Counted from the stretch's first letter, positions 16,500 to 26,335 are shown. The stretch: DNA of 64,000 bases from Flavobacteriaceae bacterium EG-1 (GCF_009649685.1 NZ_WJPK01000005.1:62001-126000); one strand, 5' to 3'. Numbers and translations: made by a program. The notes: generated by a model not told the origin, from the letters alone.

Positions 16500-17414
16500 A
16501 TGATGCAAGAAAATCACTTGGCGAAATGGCTTAACAATGAACTTTCTGAAGAAGATTTAAAGATCTTTAGTAAAACTAAAGAGTTTAACACTTACCAGAA
16601 GATTGCAGCTGTTACTAAAAATTTGAAATCGCCCGATTTTGACACTCAAAAGGCTTTGTTTGATTTTAAAAACAAAGATAAAAACACTGAACCTAAGGTT
16701 GTACCTATGTGGCCTTACAAGAAATTTATAAAAATAGCGGCCGCAATAACGTTATTATTGATTGGTTCATATTTTTATTTAAATACCCTTAACGAGCGTA
16801 TAGAAACTCAATTTGCCGAGCAAAAAGAAATAACCTTACCAGATAATTCTGAAATTGTTTTGAATGCTGATTCAAAAATAGCATATGACAAAAAGAATTG
16901 GAATACTAAGAGAAACATAAAACTAAATGGTGAGGCATTTTTTAAAGTCGCTAAAGGTGAAAAATTCACAGTTTCCACTGAAAATGGTACAGTTTCTGTT
17001 CTAGGAACCCAATTTAATGTAGAAAATAGAGGAGCGTATTTTGAAGTTAGTTGTTATGAAGGATTGGTAAGCGTTATATATAATGGTAAAGAAACCAAAT
17101 TACATGCAGGAAATTCGTTTCTTGTTATTAATGGCAAAATAGCCAATTTAGATGCCCCTAAAAACGGTCACCCTTCTTGGATTGACAACGAAAGCACCTT
17201 TAAAAGTATCCCATTAAAATTTGTTTTAGCCGAATTTGAAAGACAACATAATGTTACCACAAGCACTAATAACATTAATGTTGACCAATTATTTACAGGT
17301 GCGTTTAGCAATACAGATATAAATCTAGCGTTAAAAAGCATAAGTGTACCTTCACAATTAAAGTTTAAATTAGAAGGTACAAAAGTGCTCTTCTATGCCG
17401 AAAATATGCCGTAA
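16500..17414 (+). CDS. FecR family anti-sigma factor
   Basis: 304 residues. A cytoplasmic N-terminal segment (1-75) is followed by one membrane helix (about 77-95, FIKIAAAITLLLIGSYFY), the periplasmic FecR domain (about 105-205, with LPDNSEIVLNADSKI and GEAFFKVAKGEKFTVST) and a C-terminal DUF4974-type domain (about 230-300). It sequesters the sigma factor until the TonB receptor signals. The start is one of two adjacent ATGs. It overlaps the receptor gene by 20 bases, indicating translational coupling. Confidence 0.92.
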   Translation: MMQENHLAKWLNNELSEEDLKIFSKTKEFNTYQKIAAVTKNLKSPDFDTQKALFDFKNKDKNTEPKVVPMWPYKKFIKIAAAITLLLIGSYFYLNTLNERIETQFAEQKEITLPDNSEIVLNADSKIAYDKKNWNTKRNIKLNGEAFFKVAKGEKFTVSTENGTVSVLGTQFNVENRGAYFEVSCYEGLVSVIYNGKETKLHAGNSFLVINGKIANLDAPKNGHPSWIDNESTFKSIPLKFVLAEFERQHNVTTSTNNINVDQLFTGAFSNTDINLALKSISVPSQLKFKLEGTKVLFYAENMP

Positions 17415-19929
17415 TTATTGTATCGGAAGACTACTTGTTCTATTGGCTTTTTTGTTTCTACAAACAGCCAAAGGACAAGAAGATATAGCACCAAGAATAT
17501 ATTTCACTTCATATTTACAGGAATTAGAACGAAAATTTGAAATTAAATTTTCCTATACAGATGCTTCAATTAGTTCTATTGAAATAGTACCACCCTCCGA
17601 AGTTACTATTGAGGGTATTATCAACAACCTTTACCTTCAAACACAGATTTCTATAGAAAAACTTGACGAGCGCTACTACGCGCTTATTGCCAAATCGAAC
17701 ATTGATATTTGCGCAACAATACTAGATAATTTTCAACAAAATACAGTTACAGGTGCTACTGTACAAGTTTTGGAAAGTGAAAAAGCTACAATTACCGATT
17801 TAAATGGAAAATTTACGCTTAAGAATATCCCTAGATTTGCAGTAATTCAAATAAAACATATTGGATACAAGACATTATTTATTACTGCAGAAAAGCTAGC
17901 AAACTTACAAAATTGTTCCACCTTATTACTCACTACTAATTACCAACAGCTTAATGAAGTAATAGTCTACAAATTTTTGACTAAAGGTATAAGCAAGCAG
18001 TCGGATGCTAGTATTAATCTAAATCCAGCAAATTTCGGAATATTGCCAGGACAAATAGAACCTGACGTACTACAAACAATTCAGGCCCTACCCGGAATTA
18101 AAAGTATTGACGAAACTGTTTCCGAAATAAATATACGAGGTGGTACTAATGATCAAAATCTTATTCTTTGGAATAATATAAAAATGTATCAATCTGGACA
18201 TTTCTTTGGATTAATTTCTGCATTTAACCCTTATTTAACTAATGAAGTTTCAGTTGTTAAAAACGGGACTAGTGCCGCCTATGGTGGAGGAGTTAGTGGC
18301 ATTATTAACATGCATACTAAGAATACTATAGAAGAAACATTTACAGGGGGTGCAGGAATTAACTTAATTAATGCTGATATTTATGCGCATCTCCCTATAA
18401 CGAACAAACTAGGATTTCAATTTTCCGTCCGCCGGTCTTTGACCGATTTTTTTGACACTGGAACCTATGGTCGTTTTCGTGATCGCGTATTTCAAGATAG
18501 TGACGTTATAGAAAGTGATGAGAACTTTTATTTCTATGATTTTACTACAAAAGTGATTTACAATATCAATGAAAATCAAAAATTAAGATTCAGCTTAATT
18601 AACACTAATAATAAACTCGATTATTCTGAAGTAAACACAATGAGTTCTTCGAATACAAATAGCATTTTAAATCAGTACAATCTATCTTTTGGAGCAAATT
18701 TAGAAAGCAAATGGACTAAAGTGTTCACAACTAAATTAAATATTTACCAATCTCAGTATCGTTTAAATGCAAGAAATACAGCTATTAATAATGGTGTTCA
18801 GCAGCTATTTCAAAATAATAAAGTATTGGAGAATACGGCTAAACTAACTACTAACTATAGTTTTAACTCTTATATAAACTGGATAAACGGATATGAATTT
18901 AATGAAACTGGAATACTAAATGAAACTTTTGTAAATCAACCCCGATTTGAAAGTAACATTTTAGATGTTCTTTTAAAAAACGCAGTATTTAGTGAATTAA
19001 ATTTTAATAGTGATGATCAAAAATGGATTGCTCGTATCGGAGGTAGATTTACACATTTTAACAATCTAGACACCTTTAAAGAATGGGTTATTGAACCTAG
19101 ATTAAATATAAATTACCAATTTACTCCTGATTTTAATTTGGAATTAAAAGGTGAGTTCAAGAGTCAAGCTATCAATCAAATAATTGATTTGGAACAAAAC
19201 TTTTTCGGTATAGAAAAGAGAAGATGGATTCTTTCTGATGGCACTACATTACCTCTTACTAAAAGCAAACAGGCGTCAATAGGTATAAATTATGATGTAG
19301 AAAATCTTTATGTTGGTATTGATGCATTTTATAAACAAGTAGATGGTATTAGTACTGCAACCCAAGGATTTCAAAACGAAGATCAATTCAATGGTCAAAT
19401 AGGCATGTACGAAATAAAAGGGGCTGAATTTTTAATCAATAAAAGAGCTGAAGAATTTAGCGCTTGGTTGAGTTACACATACACCTTAAACAACTATAAT
19501 TTTGATGGTATAGTACCACCAAATTTTCCAAATAATTTAGACGTAAAACACAATCTTACCCTTGCTGGTTCTTACATGGCGAACAATTTTAAAATAAGTG
19601 CAGGTATAAATTACAGAAGTGGTAAACCATTTACAGAACCAGACACGAATAACCCAATAAACAACTCCTTTTTTCCAGTTAGTATTAATTATCAAAATGC
19701 AAATAGTAGTCGATTACCAAACTATTTTAGAGCAGATGCTTCAGCAATTTATAATTTTAATTCTAACGGCAAGTTGAAACCTTCCTTAGGAATTTCAGTT
19801 TTAAATTTTACTAATCGCATTAACCTTTTAGATTCCTATTACCGTATAGATGGAAGTGGTGAGATTGAAACTATTGAAAGTAAATCTCTTGGGCTCACTC
19901 CTAATATCAATTTTAGAGTTTTATTTTAG
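17395..19929 (+). CDS. TonB-dependent receptor with STN-like and carboxypeptidase-regulatory domains
   Basis: 844 residues: signal peptide (1-27, ending AKGQ), an STN-type secretin/TonB N-terminal signalling domain (about 35-100), a carboxypeptidase-D-regulatory-like domain (about 105-175), the plug (about 185-310, with PDVLQTIQALPGI and EINIRGGTNDQ) and a beta-barrel ending in Phe (NINFRVLF). The STN domain contacts the FecR anti-sigma in signalling receptors. The ligand is unknown; the receptor is shorter than SusC proteins and no SusD partner is present. Its last 17 bases overlap the convergent peptidase gene. Confidence 0.9.
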   Translation: MPKICRNYCIGRLLVLLAFLFLQTAKGQEDIAPRIYFTSYLQELERKFEIKFSYTDASISSIEIVPPSEVTIEGIINNLYLQTQISIEKLDERYYALIAKSNIDICATILDNFQQNTVTGATVQVLESEKATITDLNGKFTLKNIPRFAVIQIKHIGYKTLFITAEKLANLQNCSTLLLTTNYQQLNEVIVYKFLTKGISKQSDASINLNPANFGILPGQIEPDVLQTIQALPGIKSIDETVSEINIRGGTNDQNLILWNNIKMYQSGHFFGLISAFNPYLTNEVSVVKNGTSAAYGGGVSGIINMHTKNTIEETFTGGAGINLINADIYAHLPITNKLGFQFSVRRSLTDFFDTGTYGRFRDRVFQDSDVIESDENFYFYDFTTKVIYNINENQKLRFSLINTNNKLDYSEVNTMSSSNTNSILNQYNLSFGANLESKWTKVFTTKLNIYQSQYRLNARNTAINNGVQQLFQNNKVLENTAKLTTNYSFNSYINWINGYEFNETGILNETFVNQPRFESNILDVLLKNAVFSELNFNSDDQKWIARIGGRFTHFNNLDTFKEWVIEPRLNINYQFTPDFNLELKGEFKSQAINQIIDLEQNFFGIEKRRWILSDGTTLPLTKSKQASIGINYDVENLYVGIDAFYKQVDGISTATQGFQNEDQFNGQIGMYEIKGAEFLINKRAEEFSAWLSYTYTLNNYNFDGIVPPNFPNNLDVKHNLTLAGSYMANNFKISAGINYRSGKPFTEPDTNNPINNSFFPVSINYQNANSSRLPNYFRADASAIYNFNSNGKLKPSLGISVLNFTNRINLLDSYYRIDGSGEIETIESKSLGLTPNINFRVLF

Positions 19930-20737
19930 TAGGATTTCTTATTAGTGTTTGGTGAAAATCAAAATTCAACATGCGCTGTAATATCGCATATAATTCAGGA
20001 AAATTATGTAAAAAATCATTTGGTGTTTCTACATAGTTTTCGACTGCTACAGCGAAGAATTCTTGTAAATTTGTTAACCCATATGCCCTAAAATATTCTG
20101 AAGACGCCATTTTTTCTCGAAAACCTTCTTGTGTAAAAAGCATCTTTATTTTTCTCATTCCAACTCTAAATCTACGTGCTTCCCAAGCACTCTTTTTCAT
20201 CATTTCAAAACTCAATGCATGTCCAAATTCATGTATTGCTAAATTGATATTGTCGTCAGGAATTCTAAATCCTTTTAATACGGTCTCTGCTGAAAAAATA
20301 ACTGCTTTAAGCCTTGGGTTATATTCACCCAAATGATGTCGTTTATTAATTCTAGAATAATACTTAGATGGATAAATGATAATTCTTAAAACAGAACGTG
20401 TCATTTTAAAATGTTTTAACCCTAAAGTCATAAGTACGGCTGAAGCACTCAATAATAACTTCAACTCATTATCATTTTTTACTTCACCATAAAACACCAT
20501 TTTCTTTCTACTTCGAAACCAACTTATTCGTTGGTCGCATTTCTCTTTTAATATCGGCGGTAATTTTAGATAAATTGGAAATGTAGTACTAAGAAAAATC
20601 TTTTCCGTTGGGGTTAATGGCTTTATTCTAATAAATGGGTTGATTTGATATAAACCTAATGCATAATAGATTAGATAACATATACAACCAATAATATATA
20701 TACAAAATAAAACTCCCGAATTTACAATAACTAACAT
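19913..20737 (-). CDS. MtfA-like zinc metallopeptidase
   Basis: 274 residues. One N-terminal membrane helix (about 3-27) is followed by an MtfA/M90-type domain. The zinc site is H169-E-F-G-H173 in NLAIHEFGHALS, with a likely third ligand Glu in NLQEFFAVAVE (226-234), where the spacing matches the family. E. coli MtfA modifies the Mlc regulator by proteolysis, but Mlc is not expected here, so the substrate is unknown. The coding end overlaps that of the TonB receptor gene by 17 bases on the opposite strand. Confidence 0.87.
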   Translation of the reverse strand: MLVIVNSGVLFCIYIIGCICYLIYYALGLYQINPFIRIKPLTPTEKIFLSTTFPIYLKLPPILKEKCDQRISWFRSRKKMVFYGEVKNDNELKLLLSASAVLMTLGLKHFKMTRSVLRIIIYPSKYYSRINKRHHLGEYNPRLKAVIFSAETVLKGFRIPDDNINLAIHEFGHALSFEMMKKSAWEARRFRVGMRKIKMLFTQEGFREKMASSEYFRAYGLTNLQEFFAVAVENYVETPNDFLHNFPELYAILQRMLNFDFHQTLIRNPTKIKL

Positions 20738-20789
20738 TGAAACATAACTACTGGGCGGTATTTAAATTGCTCGTACATCCCAAAAACCT

Positions 20790-22439
20790 CTAATTCTTAT
20801 GCAATACTTGTCCTTTATTTTCCAACTCTTTTTTTAGCATATTATAGTCAACATCTTGTACTGAAACTTTGTTATCAATTGCAAGAACAGCAGCCGTCGC
20901 AGCTGACTGACCTAATATCATAAAAACAGGTTCCATTCGCATAGAACCAAAAGCTATATGACTTGACGAAACACAAACCGGAACCAATAAATTGACACAC
21001 TCCTCTTTTTTAGGCACTAAAGAACCATAAGAAATTTGATATGGCCCATTAGTATTTACACCTATATCACCTTCATTTTGAACATAACCATCTTCTTTTA
21101 TATAACGTTGTACGTTATGCGAATCCATGGTATAAGACCCCATTCCGATAGGATTTGGAGTAGGTCGCTTTTTTAACAATTCATTTTCTGTCATTATATG
21201 ATGCCCTATCATTCTACGTGCTTCTCTAACATAAATTTGATGTGGCCAATTTCCATTATCTATAAACTCATCTTTAGCCAGACCCCATCTTTGCATTTCT
21301 TTTTGAATATCTTGTGGTACTCTTGGATCATTTGCTACAAACCAATAAAACCCTTTTTGATAATCTTCATGCTCCTTAATAATTTGTTTCCTTCGTTCGT
21401 AAGTAGCTTCTGGGTAATCGTAATTCATACCTATGTTATCACTACTTAATGGACCATGATTATTAGTGTCAGTTTTATAATTAGGTATTTCATCAAATTT
21501 TTCAAAAAAATCGGTTCGTCCTGTAGCGAGTGATCGCACTAATAACTCATATTGAAGTGGATCGTAATTCTCTGGTTTCGGAAATGGTAATCTGTTTGCC
21601 TCATTGTGCGTCATACAAGTTCTAAAGCAGTAGGCTTGAATTTTATTATCTCCAGCATGCTTTTCGCCGGGATGATCAGGCGAAATACGAGGCAGTATAC
21701 CACTAGAAGGATCTCCTGGAATTACATAGGGTGAAATATCAGACATAAACCAATGTTTGTGATGTAAAACCCCTGTTTGCACGCCGTTCCATTCTTCACC
21801 ATATACATGCTGTCCTTCTCTACCAACATGAAAACTAACCCCGGCAGAAGCCATTAAATCACCTTCGTAGGTGGCATCTAAAAACATTTTTCCTGAATAG
21901 TTTTTACCGCTAAGAGTGGTTATAGATAAAATTTCTCCATCTTTGATTTCAACTCCTTTTTCTCGGTCTAACCATTCATCCCTATACACCTGAATTTCAT
22001 ATTCACTTACAAAATCTTCAAAAATTCTCTCCGCTACATGTGGTTCAAAAATCCACATTGTTCGGCTCTCACCATCCATAGCTCTCGTACCCTGCCCTTT
22101 GTTACCATAAGCCTCTTTTGGTTGCCAATTCCAAGCTTCTTTGGTATTATAATGCATAAAAACCCTATGATAAAATTCACGAGACAAACCTCCGATTACA
22201 CTTTTATCTCCTGTATCTGTCCAACCTAACCCACCAGATGTTAACCCACCTAAATGTATATCAGGTGAAACAACAATTACTGATTTACCAGATTTTTTAG
22301 CCTCAACAGCAGCAATTACAGCAGCAGAGGTACCACCATATATAATTATATCTGCAGTTCTTTCTTGACTATTAATTATAATTGGAAATGCTAATAGAAT
22401 CGTTAGCAAAAGAGCGAAAGTTGGTTTGGATGTTTTCAT
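20790..22439 (-). CDS. exported FAD-dependent oxidoreductase
   Basis: About 549 residues. I choose the ATG at 22439 because it begins a good signal peptide (MKTSKPTF.. to NSQE); an ATG five codons upstream is possible. The mature start DIIIYGGTSAAVIAAVEA is the FAD-binding Rossmann motif, followed by GGLTSGGLGWTD and, near the C-terminus, the second FAD contact region (GSMRMEPVFMILGQSAATAAV). It belongs to the FAD_oxidored family, found in polysaccharide and sugar-acid clusters of this phylum. Substrate unknown. The promoter region upstream contains nested palindromes. Confidence 0.88.
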   Translation of the reverse strand: MKTSKPTFALLLTILLAFPIIINSQERTADIIIYGGTSAAVIAAVEAKKSGKSVIVVSPDIHLGGLTSGGLGWTDTGDKSVIGGLSREFYHRVFMHYNTKEAWNWQPKEAYGNKGQGTRAMDGESRTMWIFEPHVAERIFEDFVSEYEIQVYRDEWLDREKGVEIKDGEILSITTLSGKNYSGKMFLDATYEGDLMASAGVSFHVGREGQHVYGEEWNGVQTGVLHHKHWFMSDISPYVIPGDPSSGILPRISPDHPGEKHAGDNKIQAYCFRTCMTHNEANRLPFPKPENYDPLQYELLVRSLATGRTDFFEKFDEIPNYKTDTNNHGPLSSDNIGMNYDYPEATYERRKQIIKEHEDYQKGFYWFVANDPRVPQDIQKEMQRWGLAKDEFIDNGNWPHQIYVREARRMIGHHIMTENELLKKRPTPNPIGMGSYTMDSHNVQRYIKEDGYVQNEGDIGVNTNGPYQISYGSLVPKKEECVNLLVPVCVSSSHIAFGSMRMEPVFMILGQSAATAAVLAIDNKVSVQDVDYNMLKKELENKGQVLHKN

Positions 22440-22516
22440 CCTTAAATATAGCAAATACCCAAAATATAACTACGTTTAAAAAAAACGCTAAAAGTAAATT
22501 TTGTTAAAGTATAACA

Positions 22517-22566
22517 ATGAATATTGTTTATATTCATCTTAAAAATGAATATATGTTATAACATAT
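22517..22566. repeat. nested palindromes between argS and the FAD oxidoreductase gene
   Basis: ATGAATAT (22517-22524) pairs with ATATTCAT (22530-22537) and recurs at 22545-22552. It runs into the perfect 16-bp palindrome ATATGTTATAACATAT (22551-22566). The cluster is downstream of argS and upstream of the oxidoreductase, so it could be an operator or part of a transcript end. AT-richness weakens the case. Confidence 0.45.
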
Positions 22567-22580
22567 TAATTATTAGTCAT

Positions 22581-24368
22581 TTACATTCTCTCTGGCACAT
22601 TTATGCCCAATAATTTAAAAGAAGATTCAATTACCTCGCTAACTTTTTTGGAGAGTTGCACACGTAACATTTTTTTCTGCTCATCACTTTCGCCTAAGAT
22701 GGAAACCTGCTGGTAAAAAGAATTAAACTCTTTTACTAAATCATAAGCATAATTAGCTATGATAGCAGGACTATAATTTTCGGCTGCAATTTGAATTGTA
22801 TCTGGGAATAATTGAATTTGCTTAATTAGCTCTTTTTCCTTTTCATGCAATTCAATTGAAGGCTGGATATTTACAGCACTATCTATTATATTATTTTCAG
22901 CTTTACGTAAAATTGACTGAATTCTTGCATAAGTATATTGAATAAATGGACCTGTATTACCCTGAAAATCTACTGACTCTTCTGGATCAAAAAGAATTCG
23001 TTTTTTAGGATCAACTTTTAAAATATAATATTTTAATGCGCCTAAACCTATCATTTTATATAAAGCCAATTTTTCTTCATCCGAATAGCCATCTAATTTT
23101 CCTAAATCCTCAGAAATTTTTGCTGCAGTTGAGGTCATATCTACCATTAAATCATCTGCATCAACTACAGTACCTTCCCTACTTTTCATTTTTCCACTAG
23201 GTAAATCCACCATTCCATAGCTTAAATGATGTAAATTCTCAGACCATGAAAATCCTAGTTTTTTCAGTATTAAAAACAATACCTTAAAATGATAGTCTTG
23301 TTCATTGCCTACGGTATAAACCATACCCTTAATATCTGGATAATCCTTTACTCGTTGTATAGCAGTTCCGATATCTTGTGTCATATATACAGCTGTTCCA
23401 TCTGACCTTAAGACAATCTTTTCATCAAGTCCCTCATCAGTTAAATCAATCCAAACACTACCATCTTCTTTTTTAAAGAAAACTCCTTTCTCTAAACCTT
23501 CTGCAACAAAATCTTTACCTAGTAAGTACGTATTACTTTCATAATATAAAGTATCAAAATCAACTCCTAGTTCTTTATATGTTTTTTCAAACCCATCATA
23601 AACCCATCCATTCATTTTAGTCCATAGAGCAACGACATCTTCATCGCCAGCTTCCCACTTACGTAGCATTTCTTGTGCTTCAATTAATAAAGGTGCCGCT
23701 TTTTCAGCTTCTTCTTTTTTAGTTCCGTTTTCAACGAGCTCTGCAATTTCAGCTTTGTAAGCTTTATCAAAAGCGACATAGTAATTACCAACTAATTTAT
23801 CGCCTTTTAAACCAGTACTCTCAGGAGTTTCACCCTTTCCAAACTTTTGCCATGCTAACATACTTTTACATATATGTATGCCACGGTCATTAATTATTTG
23901 AGTTTTATAAACCTTCTTACCTGATGCTTTTAAAATTTCAGAAACAGAATATCCTAAAAGATTATTTCGTATATGTCCTAAATGTAAAGGTTTATTTGTA
24001 TTCGGAGATGAATACTCAACCATAATAGCCCCGGAATTATCAGTATCTATAAAACCAAAGTTCTTTTCGTCTTTTATAGAATTAAAAAAATTAAGGTAAT
24101 AAGCTGGACTAATAACCAAATTTAAAAAGCCTTTAATCACATTAAAACTTGAAACATTCTCTAGTTCGCTTACAAGATATTCACCTATTTCATTACCAAT
24201 TTGTACAGGATTTCCTTTTAAAACACGTAACATCGGAAAAACAACTATGGTAACATCACCTTCAAAATCTTTACGAGTGGGTTGAAACTCTACAGAAGGC
24301 AATTCTGTATTATAAATAGAAGAAACAGCTTCTTTAACTTTAGACTCTAAAACAGCTTGAATGCTCAT
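22581..24368 (-). CDS. argS: arginyl-tRNA synthetase
   Basis: 595 residues, normal class Ia length. An N-terminal additional domain (1-110, tRNA D-loop contact) is followed by the catalytic core with the HIGH-type motif HLGH in NTNKPLHLGHIRNN (about residue 130), the KMSKS counterpart GKMKSREG, and a C-terminal anticodon-binding DALR domain ending LLGINVPERM. It charges tRNA-Arg in the cytoplasm. A TAGTTTTG element lies 22 bases upstream. Confidence 0.97.
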   Translation of the reverse strand: MSIQAVLESKVKEAVSSIYNTELPSVEFQPTRKDFEGDVTIVVFPMLRVLKGNPVQIGNEIGEYLVSELENVSSFNVIKGFLNLVISPAYYLNFFNSIKDEKNFGFIDTDNSGAIMVEYSSPNTNKPLHLGHIRNNLLGYSVSEILKASGKKVYKTQIINDRGIHICKSMLAWQKFGKGETPESTGLKGDKLVGNYYVAFDKAYKAEIAELVENGTKKEEAEKAAPLLIEAQEMLRKWEAGDEDVVALWTKMNGWVYDGFEKTYKELGVDFDTLYYESNTYLLGKDFVAEGLEKGVFFKKEDGSVWIDLTDEGLDEKIVLRSDGTAVYMTQDIGTAIQRVKDYPDIKGMVYTVGNEQDYHFKVLFLILKKLGFSWSENLHHLSYGMVDLPSGKMKSREGTVVDADDLMVDMTSTAAKISEDLGKLDGYSDEEKLALYKMIGLGALKYYILKVDPKKRILFDPEESVDFQGNTGPFIQYTYARIQSILRKAENNIIDSAVNIQPSIELHEKEKELIKQIQLFPDTIQIAAENYSPAIIANYAYDLVKEFNSFYQQVSILGESDEQKKMLRVQLSKKVSEVIESSFKLLGINVPERM

Positions 24369-24374
24369 TAATTA

Positions 24375-24397
24375 TAGTTTTGTCGGCTGCAAAACTA
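24375..24397. promoter_or_regulatory. palindromic pair of opposed -7 elements (divergent promoter candidate)
   Basis: TAGTTTTG at 24375-24382 and its exact inverse CAAAACTA at 24390-24397 are separated by 7 bases. Each is a full TAnnTTTG match on its own strand. The minus copy would serve argS and the plus copy the operon starting at 24483. Neither has a clear -33 TTTG, so this could also be an operator. Confidence 0.4.
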
Positions 24398-24482
24398 ATC
24401 ATTTTTTAGGCTTTTATTGGTAATACAACAAGCAATAACTAAAGTTTGATTAACTTATGAAATCTAAGGCAAAAGAAATATA

Positions 24483-24908
24483 ATGCTGGTTAATGTATCG
24501 TACAACAATAAACAAATTACAAACAAAGTTGATGAAGCTGTTGGAAAACCATTCACTTTAAAAGAGCGATGGCAATTGAAAGGAATTGGCTCACCCAAAT
24601 TATTTATTATAGAAACGAGTATTGAAATAATGAATCTATTAATATTAGACAATAATACTAATTCATGTAATATTGAACTTCGCCCGAAGGGCATTATAGT
24701 GCGTTTTCGTTCATTATTAGAAACTTTTGCTCTCGTTATCCCTTTCTACAAACTAAGTGTTTATAAAGGGGACATAGCAACTTATACCATTTATCGCGAT
24801 AAATATTATATAAAGGTTCTAGCAGATACAAAAGCCGTCCAGAAATACTTTCGTAAAATATTGGATTATAAAGCTGATAATATACCACCTTCAATTCAAG
24901 ATTTATGA
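24483..24908 (+). CDS. hypothetical protein coupled to the SDR-DUF2867 gene
   Basis: 141 residues, not recognised. No signal peptide or membrane helix; mixed alpha/beta with a beta-rich centre (IELRPKGIIVRFRS, SVYKGDIATYTIYRDKYYIKV), suggestive of a small beta-barrel or PH/GRAM-like fold, which is only a guess. Its stop overlaps the start of the next gene by 4 bases (ATGA), so the two are translationally coupled. Confidence 0.72.
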   Translation: MLVNVSYNNKQITNKVDEAVGKPFTLKERWQLKGIGSPKLFIIETSIEIMNLLILDNNTNSCNIELRPKGIIVRFRSLLETFALVIPFYKLSVYKGDIATYTIYRDKYYIKVLADTKAVQKYFRKILDYKADNIPPSIQDL

Positions 24909-26335
24909 ACATTTTACTTACTGGTGCCAATGGGTATATTGGAATGCGGTTACTACCACAACTTTTAGATTTAAAACATCAAGTAATTTGTGCTGTCCGC
25001 GATGCTGAACGATTATCTGTAGATACTGAAATAAAGAAAAGAATAAAAATAATAGAGATTGATTTTTTAAAGGAGGTTAAACCTAATATTCTACCAAATA
25101 ATATTGACGCTGCATATTTTCTAATTCACTCAATGAATTCCTCTGCAAAAGATTTTGACGAAAAAGAGGCAATTACCGCCAATAATTTTAACACTTACTT
25201 AAAAGACACAAATGTAAAACAAGTAATATATTTAAGTGGTATTGTTAACAATAATACTCTTTCAAAACATCTGTCGTCTCGAAAAAATGTAGAGCAAATT
25301 TTATACAAGGGTTCATTTAATTTAACAGTTCTTCGTGCTGGTATTATAGTCGGTTCAGGCAGCTCATCATTTGAAATTATTCGTGATTTATGCGAAAAAT
25401 TACCTGTTATGATAACCCCTAAATGGGTTAATACCAAAACACAGCCAATAGCCATAAGAGATATCATTAATTTTTTAACTGGAGTATTGGAAAATGAAAA
25501 AACTTATAATGATTCTTTTGATATCGCGGGTCCGGATATTTTAACTTATAAAGAAATGTTACACCAATATGCAAAAGTAAGAGGCTTTAAAAATTGGATC
25601 TATACTGTACCTGTAATGACCCCAAAACTTTCAAGTTATTGGTTATACTTTGTAACTTCCACCTCTTATCGCTTAGCCGTAAATCTTGTTGATAGCATGA
25701 AAATAGAAGTTGTTGCTAGCGAAAATCGACTTGAAAAAATACTTGGATTTAAAACCTATTCTTATACCGAAGCCATTGACTTGGCTTTTAAAAAAATTGA
25801 ACAAAATCTAGTTGTTAGTAGTTGGAAAGACAGCATGGTGAGTGGAAGATTTACCAAAGATTTAGAAAAGTATATTCAAGTACCTAAATATGGAATTTTA
25901 AAGGACGAAAAAAAACTTAAAGTTGACAACCCAGAAATGGTACTAGAAAAAATATGGAAAATAGGTGGTGATACTGGTTGGTATTATGGTAATTGGTTAT
26001 GGAAAATAAGAGGTTTATTAGATAAATTTTTTGGTGGTGTAGGACTCCGAAGAGGAAGAACTCATCCTGATAAAATTTTTGCTGGTGATGCACTTGATTT
26101 CTGGCGTGTGCTTTTAGCTGACAAAAAAGGAAAAAGATTATTACTATTTGCAGAAATGAAACTACCTGGAGAGGCTTGGCTTGAGTTTAAAATTGACGAA
26201 GACAACATACTCCATCAAACAGCGACCTTTCGCCCACGTGGATTAAAAGGTCGCTTGTACTGGTATTCAATTGTACCGTTTCATTATTTTATTTTTAGTG
26301 GTATGATTCGAAATATAGCTAAGTGCAAAAACTAA
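24905..26335 (+). CDS. SDR family NAD(P)-binding protein with C-terminal DUF2867
   Basis: 476 residues. The N-terminal atypical SDR (about 1-290) opens with LLTGANGYIGMRLLPQL, has YLSGI in place of the usual catalytic Tyr motif region, and resembles NmrA/complex-I-assembly-like epimerases. The C-terminal DUF2867 domain (about 330-475) contains GGDTGWYYGNWLW and FRPRGLKGRLYWY. The family is widespread but its reaction is unknown; lipid or quinone binding has been suggested for relatives. It overlaps the upstream hypothetical gene by 4 bases and the convergent ctlX by 4 bases. Confidence 0.9.
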   Translation: MNILLTGANGYIGMRLLPQLLDLKHQVICAVRDAERLSVDTEIKKRIKIIEIDFLKEVKPNILPNNIDAAYFLIHSMNSSAKDFDEKEAITANNFNTYLKDTNVKQVIYLSGIVNNNTLSKHLSSRKNVEQILYKGSFNLTVLRAGIIVGSGSSSFEIIRDLCEKLPVMITPKWVNTKTQPIAIRDIINFLTGVLENEKTYNDSFDIAGPDILTYKEMLHQYAKVRGFKNWIYTVPVMTPKLSSYWLYFVTSTSYRLAVNLVDSMKIEVVASENRLEKILGFKTYSYTEAIDLAFKKIEQNLVVSSWKDSMVSGRFTKDLEKYIQVPKYGILKDEKKLKVDNPEMVLEKIWKIGGDTGWYYGNWLWKIRGLLDKFFGGVGLRRGRTHPDKIFAGDALDFWRVLLADKKGKRLLLFAEMKLPGEAWLEFKIDEDNILHQTATFRPRGLKGRLYWYSIVPFHYFIFSGMIRNIAKCKN

